The notes beneath the pieces are model-generated. The model was not told the origin of the DNA, ran no database searches, and saw only the letters and a list, made by a program, of their open reading frames with translations. Of a DNA stretch of 64,000 nt, positions 46,976 to 56,686 are shown piece after piece. A program made the position numbers and the translations under genes. Numbering within the stretch: position 1 is the stretch's first letter; each line of letters opens with the position of its first letter. This DNA is from an uncultured Anaerolineae bacterium (GTDB taxonomy: Bacteria > Chloroflexota > Anaerolineae > J036 > Brachytrichaceae). The DNA lies in the NCBI GenBank assembly GCA_937959265.1, contig CALGMA010000022.1:1-64000 (forward strand). The letters are read 5' to 3'.

Positions 46976-48046
46976 CTATAGCAGCGGATGCCACCACAGC
47001 GAGAGGGCGAAAGCCAGCGCCGCTAGCATCGCGCCCAACGCCGCGAAGGCGAAGCTGATCTCCTGCGTCTCGTATTTGGCGATGAGGTGTGTCGGCAGCT
47101 CACGGAAGATGTTCACCAACTCCTCGGCGCTCTCCGCCGGGTAATACTCCGCCGAGGTCATGGTCGCGACCCGCTTGAGCGTCTCCTCGTCAATGCCGCG
47201 CCGGAATTGCCCCATGAATCCTCCCCCGAACGCGCCGCTCCCCATGCCGTAGCCGCTATAAGGTTCGCTGCCCACGTAGCGGGGGTTGCAGTTAGGCATC
47301 TCGCCGCCCTGTTCGGTGCCAAAGCCGATCGTGTACACGCGGATGCCACGATCGGCAGCCTGCTGCGCCGCTTCTTCGGGCAGCGGGCCGGTGTTGCTCG
47401 CGCCATCGGTGAGCAGCACGATGATGTGCGGCGCGAACTGGCCAGGGGCGACCGACGCCGGCGGGACGGCTGCCGCGCGATCTGTGACTGGCGGTGGAAC
47501 GTCGGCGTCCATCTCTGCAATCACCTCCAGCGACTTGACGATGGCGCTGCCGATCGCCGTCCGACGGCCGGTCGTCAAGCTCAGGATGGCCTCGCGCAGG
47601 GCTTGCCGATCGGTGGTAGGCGCCTGGATCAGCTCGGCAAAGCCGGCAAAGGCCACGATACCGATCGGCAGGTCAGGCCGCTGGCCCTCGATAAACGTCA
47701 GCGCGGCGTTCTGCGCCGCCGTCAACCGGTTGGGCGGTATATCGGTCGAGCACATGCTGCGCGATACGTCCATCGCCATGATAATGGTGGTCTTGCTACT
47801 GGGCACGGCGAACACGGTCACCGGCCGCGCAAGCGCAAGCACCAGGCTCGCCAGCGCCGCGAGGAACAGGGCCGGCGGCAAATATCGCCGCCAGCGCGAA
47901 TGATTCGGCTGCGCCTCGCGCACCAATGACAGGCTGGAGAAACGCACGGCAAAGCGTCGCCGTCGTCGCTGCACCCACAAGTAGAGCGCGACCAGCAGAG
48001 GAATCGTCGCCAACAGAACAAGGAATACCGGCCAGAGCAAGCTCAC
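46976..48046 (-). CDS. VWA-domain membrane protein (BatA/BatB-like)
   Basis: This 356-residue protein has two N-terminal membrane helices (about 4-24 and 55-75), a VWA domain with MIDAS motif DVSRSM near residue 93 and LLTDGASNTG, and one C-terminal helix (near 333-352). This is the Bat/aerotolerance layout: the VWA domain is held outside or at the membrane and works with MoxR and DUF58 partners. A Gly/Ser/Met-rich loop (GYGMGSGAFGGGFMGQFRRG) near 270 is unusual. GTG 48046 is decided by GGGAGGT five bases upstream. It is the last gene of the operon. Confidence 0.85.
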   Translation of the reverse strand: MSLLWPVFLVLLATIPLLVALYLWVQRRRRRFAVRFSSLSLVREAQPNHSRWRRYLPPALFLAALASLVLALARPVTVFAVPSSKTTIIMAMDVSRSMCSTDIPPNRLTAAQNAALTFIEGQRPDLPIGIVAFAGFAELIQAPTTDRQALREAILSLTTGRRTAIGSAIVKSLEVIAEMDADVPPPVTDRAAAVPPASVAPGQFAPHIIVLLTDGASNTGPLPEEAAQQAADRGIRVYTIGFGTEQGGEMPNCNPRYVGSEPYSGYGMGSGAFGGGFMGQFRRGIDEETLKRVATMTSAEYYPAESAEELVNIFRELPTHLIAKYETQEISFAFAALGAMLAALAFALSLWWHPLL

Positions 48047-48071
48047 GGTTGACCTCCCACGTCTTCAGGCA

Positions 48072-49082
48072 TCACGGCAGGCGATTGAACCACGCCAGCG
48101 ACAGCGTCCCGCCGATCAGCAACAGCATCACGCCCAGTCCGGCGAAGATGGCCGTGATCTCGGTTTCCTCCGGCTCGACCACCAGTTGCGCGCCGATGCT
48201 ATCGTAGATTGCGCGCAAGTCGTCCCCGGTCTGCGCGTTGTAATAGACGCCGCCGGTGCGCTCCGAGATGTATCGCAGCAGGGACTCGTCGAGTCGGGTG
48301 TGCACGGTGAACCCTTCGATCTTCAGCAGCGCGCCCTCCGGGCTGCCCACGCCGACGGTGTGGATGCGCACGCCGCGATAGACTGCCGCTTCGGTCGCCG
48401 CGAGCGGATCGGGCGACGTGGTGTTCTCGCCGTCGGTGAGGAGCACGATGACAGCAGGCTGATACACCCCCGGTGGCATCTGCGTTGGCGTAGGCGTCGG
48501 CTGCGGCTCGCGGTTGCTGTAGTAATTCGTCGCCTCTTTCTTCCCCAGGTCGTCAATCGTAGTCAGCGCGGCGAAGATGCCGTTGGCCAGCGACGTGCCG
48601 CGCGTCGGCGACAGGCGATTGATGGCGGCCAGGATGGCTTGTTGGTCGTCGGTCGGCGGCAACACGGCCATGCCGCTGTCGCTGAAGGCCACCACGCCGA
48701 TTTGAACCGTGCGCGGCTGGCGCTGTACGAATTCGCGCGCCGCCGCCTTGGCCGCTTCCATGCGCGTGGGTTGGATGTCATCAGCGGCCATGCTGCCCGA
48801 CACATCGAAGGCAAGCACCACCGCGCCCTGGGCGCGGGGCAGGCTGAGCACGGCTTGCGGACGGGCGAGGGCGACCGCCAGCGTCGCCAGGCCGGCGAAC
48901 GTGAAAGCCGCCGGGATGTGCCGCCGCGCGCCGAGCCGGCGGCCGCCGGGCTGTTGCGCGAACCCCATGCTGCCATAGCGCGCCATCATCTGCCGCCGGC
49001 GCGCCTGCGCGCGCGCATACAGCGCTGCCATCGGCAGCAGCGCCAGGAGAGATAGCAACATCGCGGGCCAGATGAAGGACAT
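48072..49082 (-). CDS. VWA-domain membrane protein (BatA-like)
   Basis: This 336-residue paralogue of the next gene has membrane helices near 4-24 and 59-78, MIDAS motif FDVSGSM near 94, VIVLLTDGENTTSPDP and a C-terminal helix. A Pro/Thr-rich insert PQPTPTPTQMPPG lies near 205. A perfect GGAGGTGA six bases before ATG 49082 sits inside the end of the DUF58 gene. Together with MoxR and DUF58 it likely forms an envelope complex. Confidence 0.87.
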   Translation of the reverse strand: MSFIWPAMLLSLLALLPMAALYARAQARRRQMMARYGSMGFAQQPGGRRLGARRHIPAAFTFAGLATLAVALARPQAVLSLPRAQGAVVLAFDVSGSMAADDIQPTRMEAAKAAAREFVQRQPRTVQIGVVAFSDSGMAVLPPTDDQQAILAAINRLSPTRGTSLANGIFAALTTIDDLGKKEATNYYSNREPQPTPTPTQMPPGVYQPAVIVLLTDGENTTSPDPLAATEAAVYRGVRIHTVGVGSPEGALLKIEGFTVHTRLDESLLRYISERTGGVYYNAQTGDDLRAIYDSIGAQLVVEPEETEITAIFAGLGVMLLLIGGTLSLAWFNRLP

Positions 49083-49088
49083 GCGGCG

Positions 49089-49962
49089 TCACCTCCGACG
49101 GCGCTTGCGCCGCATTGCAAAGCGCATCACCGCGCCCACCAAGTCTTCTTCGGTGGAGAGCGACATCGCATCCACCCCTGCACGCTTGAAAGCCTCGCTC
49201 AGCGCGGCTTCGCGACGGCGCGCCGCCTCCTCGAAGCGCCGGCGAAAACGCTTGTCGCTCGTATCCACATAGATTTGCTCGCCCGTCTCGGCGTCTTCCA
49301 TCACCACCAGGCCGATGTCGGGCAGCTCAACCTCGCGCGGATCCCACAGCCGCACGGCCAAAACTTCGTGACGTCGGTTGAGCTGATGCAGGGTGCGTTC
49401 CCAACCAGGGGCGCTGATGAAGTCGGAGACAATGAAGACGAGCGACCGGCGCTTGAACGTGCTCAGGGCTGATTCGAGCAGCGGCGTCAGATCGGTGAAC
49501 GGGGCGCGCGGCAGGTGCGAGTAATGGAGCAGATCGTGGATGATGCGCAGCACGTGGATGCGCCCGCTGCCAACGGGGATCGCGCGTTGGGCGCGACCGT
49601 CGTACAGCAACGCGCCCACCCGGTTGCCGTTGCGGTTCAGCACGCGCGCCAGCGTGGCGACGAAGTCAATCAACACCATGCGCTTCTGGCGCTGTGCAGC
49701 GGCGGTGCCGAAGTCCACCGACGGGCTGAGGTCGAGGAGGAACCAGGCCGTCAGGTCACGATCCTCGTGATACTCGCGGATGTAAGGCGCGTCCATGCGC
49801 GCGGTGACGTTCCAGTCAATGTAGCGAATGTCGTCGCCGTGCTGATATTCGCGCAGATCGGCGAGGTCCAAGCCGTAGCCACGCATCAGGCTGCGATAGT
49901 CGCCCTGCAACAGGCCGTCCAGCCGACGCACGACGTGCCAGTCCAGGCGCTGCAAGATGCGC

Positions 49963-49988
<26 letters not shown>
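49089..49988 (-). CDS. DUF58-domain protein
   Basis: This 299-residue protein opens with PERILQRLDWHVVRRLDGLL and has the DUF58 signature LREYQHGDDIRYIDWNVTAR near 50, then LFLLDLSPSVDFG (VWA-like DxSxS). Its C-terminus is basic (RFAMRRKRRRR). DUF58 proteins pair with MoxR ATPases. ATG 49988 overlaps the moxR gene by 26 bases. In the order moxR-DUF58-VWA-VWA it is the canonical second gene. Confidence 0.88.
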
Positions 49989-50976
<988 letters not shown>

Positions 50977-51037
50977 CAACGCTCCTTGCAAAGATTAGCC
51001 TCCGCGCTCGCGCAGAGGCGCGGCGCAGCACATGATT

Positions 51038-51973
51038 TCAATACGACGGCATCCCCGCCGCGCCGCCCGCGATGTCTATCGGCACGGCGAAGCCGATCCC
51101 ACTGAAGGCCTCCTGGCCGCTAGGGTTGGCCAGCCCGGTCACGATGCCGACCACCTGGCCGTAGCGATTGAGCAACGGCCCGCCCGAGTTGCCGGGATTC
51201 ACAGCTGCATCGAACTGGATGAGGTTTTCCATCCGCCGGCCGCGGCCCGGTGGCGTGAACGAGCGCTTCAAGCCGGAGATCACGCCGGCGCTCAGCGAGC
51301 CATATAGGCCGAGCGGGTTGCCGACGACGAACGCCTCGTCGCCCACGCGCAGCGCGTTGGGATTGCCCAGCGGCGCAGGCACAAGCACACCCGGCAATTG
51401 GCTGGGCTGCAACACAGCGATATCGTTCTCCGGTCGCTCGGCGATCACCCAGGCGTAGGCTTCGGTGCCATCAGCGAACGTCAGTCGAATTTCCTCCGCG
51501 TCTTCCACCACGTGCAGGCTGGTGAGAATCAGACCCTGGTCGTTGACGACAATGCCGCTGCCCAATCCCCGGCTCTGTTCGCCATTGCTGTTCTGTGCGG
51601 GGCGCTCGGTCTGGATGAGCACGAGCGCGGGGGCGACTGCCTGAAAGGCGCCGACGGAGACTGGAGGGCGCGGCGTAGCCGAGGCCATCGCCCGAACGAC
51701 CGCATCGTTGACGTCGCGCTGGGTCAGTTGCGGCGGATCGGGTGTGAGCGCGTTGTAAAGGACGAGCGCGACGAGCGCAGCAAACACACCGGCAATGAAC
51801 AACATCGGCGCGCGCAGACGGTCGGACGAAGCGCTCAGGCGCATCAACTGCTTTCCGGAGGGAGAATCGTCGCGCTCACGCGTGCTTCGCTCGTTCATAC
51901 GCCAGAACCCGTTTCGACGCGAGGTGTTGCTCAGTGCCAAGTTGAAATCGCGATCGTTTCTAAGTCCCTGCAT
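51038..51973 (-). CDS. Membrane-anchored trypsin-like (HtrA/DegS-like) protease without PDZ domain
   Basis: This 311-residue protein has a transmembrane segment near residues 57-75. The protease domain carries the triad His154 (SLHVVED), Asp185 (ENDIAVL) and Ser264 (GNSGGPL). The reading frame ends directly after FSGIGFAVPID, so the PDZ domain typical of HtrA/DegS is absent. ATG 51973 has AAAGG about 11 bases upstream; ATG 51898 is an alternative that still keeps the anchor. It lies upstream of the MoxR operon on the same strand, and is divergent from the regulator. Confidence 0.85.
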   Translation of the reverse strand: MQGLRNDRDFNLALSNTSRRNGFWRMNERSTRERDDSPSGKQLMRLSASSDRLRAPMLFIAGVFAALVALVLYNALTPDPPQLTQRDVNDAVVRAMASATPRPPVSVGAFQAVAPALVLIQTERPAQNSNGEQSRGLGSGIVVNDQGLILTSLHVVEDAEEIRLTFADGTEAYAWVIAERPENDIAVLQPSQLPGVLVPAPLGNPNALRVGDEAFVVGNPLGLYGSLSAGVISGLKRSFTPPGRGRRMENLIQFDAAVNPGNSGGPLLNRYGQVVGIVTGLANPSGQEAFSGIGFAVPIDIAGGAAGMPSY

Positions 51974-52032
51974 CTTTAGCACGCCTTTCTGAGGATGGCG
52001 TGAGACGAAGCTAAAACGCACGCCGTGGCCGG

Positions 52033-52061
52033 TTGACAATCGGCGAAGTCGCCCCCATACT
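52033..52061 (+). promoter_or_regulatory. Promoter of the GntR-type regulator
   Basis: TTGACA (52033-52038), 17 bp, CATACT (52056-52061). The operator starts eight bases later, over the expected transcription start. Confidence 0.6.
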
Positions 52062-52068
52062 TCCTGCA

Positions 52069-52094
52069 TGTCCCTTGTCCTATGACAAGGGACA
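52069..52094 (+). promoter_or_regulatory. Operator: perfect 11-bp inverted repeat
   Basis: TGTCCCTTGTC (52069-52079) and GACAAGGGACA (52084-52094) are exact complements separated by CTAT. The location just after the -10 box and before the GntR-type gene fits autorepression. Confidence 0.7.
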
Positions 52095-52116
52095 AAATCC
52101 CGATTCGCTCGATTGC

Positions 52117-53142
52117 ATGGGTTTCCAGATGAGCGTGCAGCGCACTTCGGCCCGCATCACCGTCGAAGACGTTAAACAAGCCATCACCTGGCGCATCCAA
52201 ACCGGCATACACCCGGCCAGCAGCCGGTTGCCGTCGGTGCGCGACCTGGCGCGCGAGCTCGGCGCCAATCGCAACACGGTCAATAAAGCCTATCGCCAGC
52301 TTTGCGAGGCAGGCGTGATTGCGCTCAGCCCACGCAACCGCGGTTTTCTCGTCAAAGACGAAGGGTCGCTGATCGCAGCAGCGGATGACCTGCAGCGATG
52401 CGCGCGGGAGATGATCTGGCGGGCGATGGTCGCTGGCATTCCGCGCGAGCAAATCACGCAAGACCTGTTGGCGGCCGTGGCCAACGTGTATGCTGCGCAC
52501 CGCCTGCGCATGCTCTTCATCGAATGCAACGCGCATGACAGCATCGAGATGGCGCGCGAGTTGAGCGAGCTGGTGGGTGAACCCGTCGAGGCTTGCGTGC
52601 TGCGAGACGCCGTGCGACGTGCGCGTGCCCTGGCGCGCCGGCACGACCTGATCATCACCACCTTTCACCACCTGGCCGAGGTCAGCCAAGTCTTCGGCGA
52701 GTGCGCCGATCGCGTGGTCGGCGTGGATACGCGCCCATCGCCGGACACGTTGCTACGCATCGCTCGCCTCACCGGCCCGTGCATCGGGCTGGTGTGCACT
52801 CTGGAGAACACTGCCCGATCGCTGCACCACGTCATCAAGAGCTACCATCCTGACCGCGCTGTGGATACGGCCTTGGTGGACGTTGCTGCAGACGTGCGAC
52901 GATTGGCACGCGTTTGCGACCATGTGATCGTCACCCACACCGCAGCCGAGCAATTCGCCCGGATCGCACACCGGCAACCCGACGTGGTGGTGCAGTTCTG
53001 TGTAGACGAACAATCCATCGCCTACCTGAAACAGCGCATGTGCCAGATACGCTTGAACGGGCATGCGCCGGCCACCGCCAACGGAGAAACGGTGTATGGC
53101 GAGCGCGCGAAGCGCAAGCTATCGCCCGCTAAAGCACAGTGA
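52117..53142 (+). CDS. GntR-family transcriptional regulator
   Basis: This 341-residue regulator has a GntR winged helix at residues about 10-80, with ASSRLPSVRDLARELGANRN, TVNKAYRQLCEAGVI and the wing SPRNRGFLV. The C-terminal 250 residues are not a standard FCD or UTRA domain; they contain Rossmann-like strands (RLRMLFIECNAHDSIEMARE, HDLIITTFHH, VVGVDTRP), so the ligand-binding part is of unknown kind. It is likely a sugar-responsive repressor of the following ABC and glycosidase operon and of itself. ATG 52117 or 52129 is the start. The in-frame codon at 52033 is the -35 box. Confidence 0.82.
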   Translation: MGFQMSVQRTSARITVEDVKQAITWRIQTGIHPASSRLPSVRDLARELGANRNTVNKAYRQLCEAGVIALSPRNRGFLVKDEGSLIAAADDLQRCAREMIWRAMVAGIPREQITQDLLAAVANVYAAHRLRMLFIECNAHDSIEMARELSELVGEPVEACVLRDAVRRARALARRHDLIITTFHHLAEVSQVFGECADRVVGVDTRPSPDTLLRIARLTGPCIGLVCTLENTARSLHHVIKSYHPDRAVDTALVDVAADVRRLARVCDHVIVTHTAAEQFARIAHRQPDVVVQFCVDEQSIAYLKQRMCQIRLNGHAPATANGETVYGERAKRKLSPAKAQ

Positions 53143-53218
53143 CGCGCCGCATGCGAGGCGCTCGAGCGACACGGTTCATCCGATCCGTCAGAAAGAGAGT
53201 TTTTGGAGGTGAATAGAC

Positions 53219-54595
53219 ATGCAAACAACCAAGACGTCCGTTCGCACGATCAGTCGCCGGCAGATGTTGAAGCTGGTCGGTTTGGGCGGTGCAACGGCTG
53301 CGTTGGCTGCCTGCGCTGCGCCCGCTGCCCCTGCTGCGCCAGCAGGCGGACAAGGGCCAGCACCTGCCGCGCAGCCCGCCGCCGAGGGCATGGCCGGTGA
53401 TCTGCGGGTGATGGTGTGCTGCGCTACGCCATCCGAAGAGCCGTTGCGCAACAAGTTCAACACCGACTTCGAAGCCCGCTATCCCGGCGTGAAGATCGTA
53501 CCGGAGATCTTGCCCGCCGGCCAGGGCTACTTCGAGAAGCTGCAGACGATGATGGCAGCCAACACGCTGCCGGACGTGTTCGACATGTGGGAAGGCTACG
53601 TGCAGCCCTACGCCGCTAACGGCGCGCTGCGCCCGCTGGACGACCTGATTGACAGCGATGACCAAATCAAGCGCGACGACATCCTGCCCGTGATCATCCC
53701 GGCGCAAAGTTGGCAAGGCAAGTCCTATGCGTTCGTCTACGGCTTCATGCCCGGCCCGGTGTCGTTGTACTACAACGTGGATCACTTCGAGCAGGCCGGC
53801 CTGCAGCCACCCACGCCGGATTGGACGTGGAACGACGCACGAGAAGCCGCCCTCAAGCTGTATGTTGCACAAGGCGACAAAGTCGAGCGCTATGGCCTGA
53901 GCTTCGACAATTGGTTCGTGACCTGGCAATACATGATCTGGTCGAACGGCGGCGACATCTTCAACGCCGACGAGACCAAGGCCACCATCACCGAGCCGGC
54001 AGCGATCGAGGCCGTGCAGTTCTGGTACGACATGGTGAACAAGGACAAAGTCGCTGTAGATGAAACGGCCTACCAGATGCTGGGCGGCAGCATGGCCAAG
54101 GTGTTCGCCAGCGGCATGATCGCCATGCGACTGGGCAACTACTGGGACCTGGGCGAGCTGAAGGAGACGCAAGGCGCTAATTGGCGCGCCGTGCTCTCGC
54201 CCAAATCGAACATCGGCCAGCGCGTCTGGTATATGCACCTCGGCTGTTGGTCTATCGGCTCAAACTCGAAGATGGCGCCGGCAGCATGGGCCTATACGCG
54301 CGACTTCGTGTTACAGCGGCCGATTGATAGTGTGACGCCCTACATCCCGCCGCTCAAGTCGCTGATGTCCACCTTCACCGGGCCGGATCACGAGCAGCTC
54401 GGCTACGGCGCACTGCCGGAGATCGTCGCACAACCGGGCGTGCTGCGCATCCCCGGCGCCGGCGAAAGGTTCGACAAGATCCAGGGCTTGATCCAGGCCG
54501 AACTCGATCTGGCCTTCACCGGCAAGAAGAGCGTCGCCGAGGCGATGGCCGCTGCCGCGCCCAAGGTGGACGAGGAACTCGCCCGACGGGCATAG
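53219..54595 (+). CDS. Sugar ABC transporter substrate-binding lipoprotein
   Basis: This 458-residue family-1 extracellular solute-binding protein has a signal combining a twin-arginine motif (ISRRQMLKL) with a lipobox (LAAC), suggesting Tat export followed by lipid anchoring. An Ala/Pro linker precedes the binding domain (LRVMVCCATPSEEPLRNKFN, WKGKSYAF-like GKSYAFVYGFMPGPVSLYYN). Context with GH36 enzymes suggests alpha-galactosides such as melibiose or raffinose; this is inference. TTTTTGGAGGTGA precedes ATG 53219. Confidence 0.9.
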   Translation: MQTTKTSVRTISRRQMLKLVGLGGATAALAACAAPAAPAAPAGGQGPAPAAQPAAEGMAGDLRVMVCCATPSEEPLRNKFNTDFEARYPGVKIVPEILPAGQGYFEKLQTMMAANTLPDVFDMWEGYVQPYAANGALRPLDDLIDSDDQIKRDDILPVIIPAQSWQGKSYAFVYGFMPGPVSLYYNVDHFEQAGLQPPTPDWTWNDAREAALKLYVAQGDKVERYGLSFDNWFVTWQYMIWSNGGDIFNADETKATITEPAAIEAVQFWYDMVNKDKVAVDETAYQMLGGSMAKVFASGMIAMRLGNYWDLGELKETQGANWRAVLSPKSNIGQRVWYMHLGCWSIGSNSKMAPAAWAYTRDFVLQRPIDSVTPYIPPLKSLMSTFTGPDHEQLGYGALPEIVAQPGVLRIPGAGERFDKIQGLIQAELDLAFTGKKSVAEAMAAAAPKVDEELARRA

Positions 54596-54659
54596 GGCGA
54601 ACCGGCACAGATCACATCGCAGGGCGGCTCCCGCTCGGCGCCGCCCTGCGCCGATTCAC

Positions 54660-55604
54660 ATGGCACAAGCAGTTGCAGCTCCAGTCGTCGCGCCGCGCAA
54701 ACGCGGCGTTTTCGGTTCGCCGCTCACCCGCCGCGAGGCAATCATGGGCTACCTGTTTATTAGCCCATGGCTGATCGGATTTGTGGTCTTCCTGGCCGGG
54801 CCGATCGTCGCCTCGTTCGCGCTAAGCTTCACGCGCTACAGCCCTGGCCGCGATCCGGTCTGGCTCGGCCTGAGCAACTACACGCGCATGTTCGGCGATG
54901 ACCTGTTCTATCACTCGTTGCGCGTCACCACGATCTACACGCTGTTCAGCGTGCCGTTGGGGCTGATCACCGCACTGGGGCTGGCGGTGTTGCTCAACCA
55001 AAAGGTGATCGGCCAGCGCGTCTTCCGCACCATCTTCTACCTGCCCTCACTCATCTCCGGCGTGGCCGTGGCGATCGTGTTCGCCTGGATCTTCAACGCG
55101 CGCTTCGGCATCGTCAACTATTTCCTCTCACTGCTCGGCCTGCCGGGCCCGAACTGGCTGGGCGACCCAGCATGGACCATGCCGGCCTTCATCCTAATGA
55201 GCCTGTGGGGCGTGGGCGGCACGGTGGTGATCTTCATTGCCGCACTGCAGGGCGTGCCGTTAGAGCTTTACGAAGCCGCTGAGTTGGACGGCGCCGGAAG
55301 CTGGAAGCGCTTCCAGCACATCACGCTGCCGATGATCTCGCCGGTCATCCTGTTCTCGCTGATCACCGGCATCATCGGCACCTTTCAGACCTTCGCCGTG
55401 TCGTACATCATGACCGGCGGCGGGCCGGCCAACGCCAGCTTGTTCTACCTGCTCTACTTGTACCGCAACGCCTTCACCTGGTTCGAGATGGGCTACGCCT
55501 CGGCGCTGGCGTGGTTCCTGTTCCTCATCATCCTGATCTGCACGGCGATCTTGCTACGCACCTCCGACCTGTGGGTGCATTACGAAGGGCTGGGGAGGAA
55601 GTAA
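54660..55604 (+). CDS. Sugar ABC transporter permease, MalF/UgpA type
   Basis: This 314-residue permease has six membrane helices and the family EAA loop in YEAAELDGAGSWKRFQHITLPMISP. It forms the channel with the next permease. The start is ATG 54660. The gap to the binding-protein gene (64 bases) has a GGCGGC-type hairpin region but no clear terminator. Confidence 0.92.
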   Translation: MAQAVAAPVVAPRKRGVFGSPLTRREAIMGYLFISPWLIGFVVFLAGPIVASFALSFTRYSPGRDPVWLGLSNYTRMFGDDLFYHSLRVTTIYTLFSVPLGLITALGLAVLLNQKVIGQRVFRTIFYLPSLISGVAVAIVFAWIFNARFGIVNYFLSLLGLPGPNWLGDPAWTMPAFILMSLWGVGGTVVIFIAALQGVPLELYEAAELDGAGSWKRFQHITLPMISPVILFSLITGIIGTFQTFAVSYIMTGGGPANASLFYLLYLYRNAFTWFEMGYASALAWFLFLIILICTAILLRTSDLWVHYEGLGRK

Positions 55605-56477
55605 ATGGCAGCGATCACCCTGAGGCGTCACTCGGCGCAGTGGTATGTGCGCCAGATCGCGCGCAGCGTCGTCATTTACGGCTTGTTGATCGGACTGGGC
55701 GCCATTTTTATCCTACCTTTCCTGTGGTCGGTCACGTCATCGCTGCGCGAGACCGGCGCGCCGCTCAGCTTCCCGCCGCAGTTTCTACCCACCCAGTTCA
55801 ACTGGCGAAACTACGTGCGCGTGTTCGAGATGATCCCTTTCGCCACGTTCTTTCGCAACAGCGTGATCGTCACTACGATCGCGGTGTTCGGCGAGCTGCT
55901 CTCGGCCTCGCTGGTGGCATTCGGGTTCGCGCGGCTGCGCTTCCCAGGGCGCAACCTGTTGTTCATCGTCCTGCTCAGCACGATGATGATCCCCTACCCG
56001 GTCACCATGATCCCCAGCTTCATCCTGTGGGTGCGCGGGCTGGGGATGGCCAACACGTTCGGCCCGCTGGTGCTGCCGCCGTTCTTCGGCCCGGCGTTCT
56101 CCATCTTCCTGTTGCGCCAGTTCTTCATGACGATCAACACCGAGCTGGACGAGGCGGCCAAAATTGACGGCGCCAGCGAGTTCCGCATTTACTGGCAGAT
56201 CATCCTTCCGCTGGCCAAGCCGGCGCTGGCCACCATCGCCATCTTCGCGTTCATGGCCAATTGGAACGATTTCCTTACGCCGCTGATCTACCTGAGCGAC
56301 CGCAACCTGTACACCCTGGCGCTGGGCATCAACTTCCTGCGCAACATGCGCGGCGGCGGCGAGCTGGCGTTGCAGATGGCCGGCGCGATCATGTTCGTCG
56401 CGCCGTGCATCATCCTCTACTTCCTGGCGCAGCGCTTCATCATCCAGGGCATCGTCACCACCGGCCTAAAGGGATGA
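55605..56477 (+). CDS. Sugar ABC transporter permease, MalG/UgpE type
   Basis: This 290-residue permease starts directly after the previous stop. The EAA loop reads LDEAAKIDGASEFRIYWQIILPLAKPAL. The C-terminus is FIIQGIVTTGLKG, the normal end of the family. No ATPase gene is in the window, so an MsiK-type shared ATPase encoded elsewhere is likely. Confidence 0.93.
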   Translation: MAAITLRRHSAQWYVRQIARSVVIYGLLIGLGAIFILPFLWSVTSSLRETGAPLSFPPQFLPTQFNWRNYVRVFEMIPFATFFRNSVIVTTIAVFGELLSASLVAFGFARLRFPGRNLLFIVLLSTMMIPYPVTMIPSFILWVRGLGMANTFGPLVLPPFFGPAFSIFLLRQFFMTINTELDEAAKIDGASEFRIYWQIILPLAKPALATIAIFAFMANWNDFLTPLIYLSDRNLYTLALGINFLRNMRGGGELALQMAGAIMFVAPCIILYFLAQRFIIQGIVTTGLKG

Positions 56478-56683
56478 GCGACGATTTTGCACTCAGCCGG
56501 CGGCTATTCACGCCGATCATCCTGGCCGCGCTGGTCGCGCTGGCGCTCATCTTGATCGCTTTTGCCTGGCTCGATGACTTCGCGCGCGACACCGCACAGC
56601 CCACGCCATGCCCCGACTCCATCGCCTGCCGCGCCCTGAAGCGCTACGACGCGATGCGCGCTGCGCAGACGCCACAACCCTGA
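56474..56683 (+). CDS. Small single-pass membrane protein
   Basis: This 69-residue protein begins at ATG 56474, overlapping the permease stop by four bases, and ends three bases before the glycosidase ATG. One hydrophobic helix covers about residues 14-33, followed by DDFARDTAQPTPCPDSIACR with two cysteines. It is fully enclosed in the operon, so it is probably translated and may assist the transporter. No family is recognised. Confidence 0.6.
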   Translation: MSDDFALSRRLFTPIILAALVALALILIAFAWLDDFARDTAQPTPCPDSIACRALKRYDAMRAAQTPQP

Positions 56684-56686
56684 ACC

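Noticed and set aside
46584..46997. 137-residue reverse frame before the VWA operon
   Set aside because: Arg/Cys-rich composition, overlaps the VWA gene end and has no conserved pattern.
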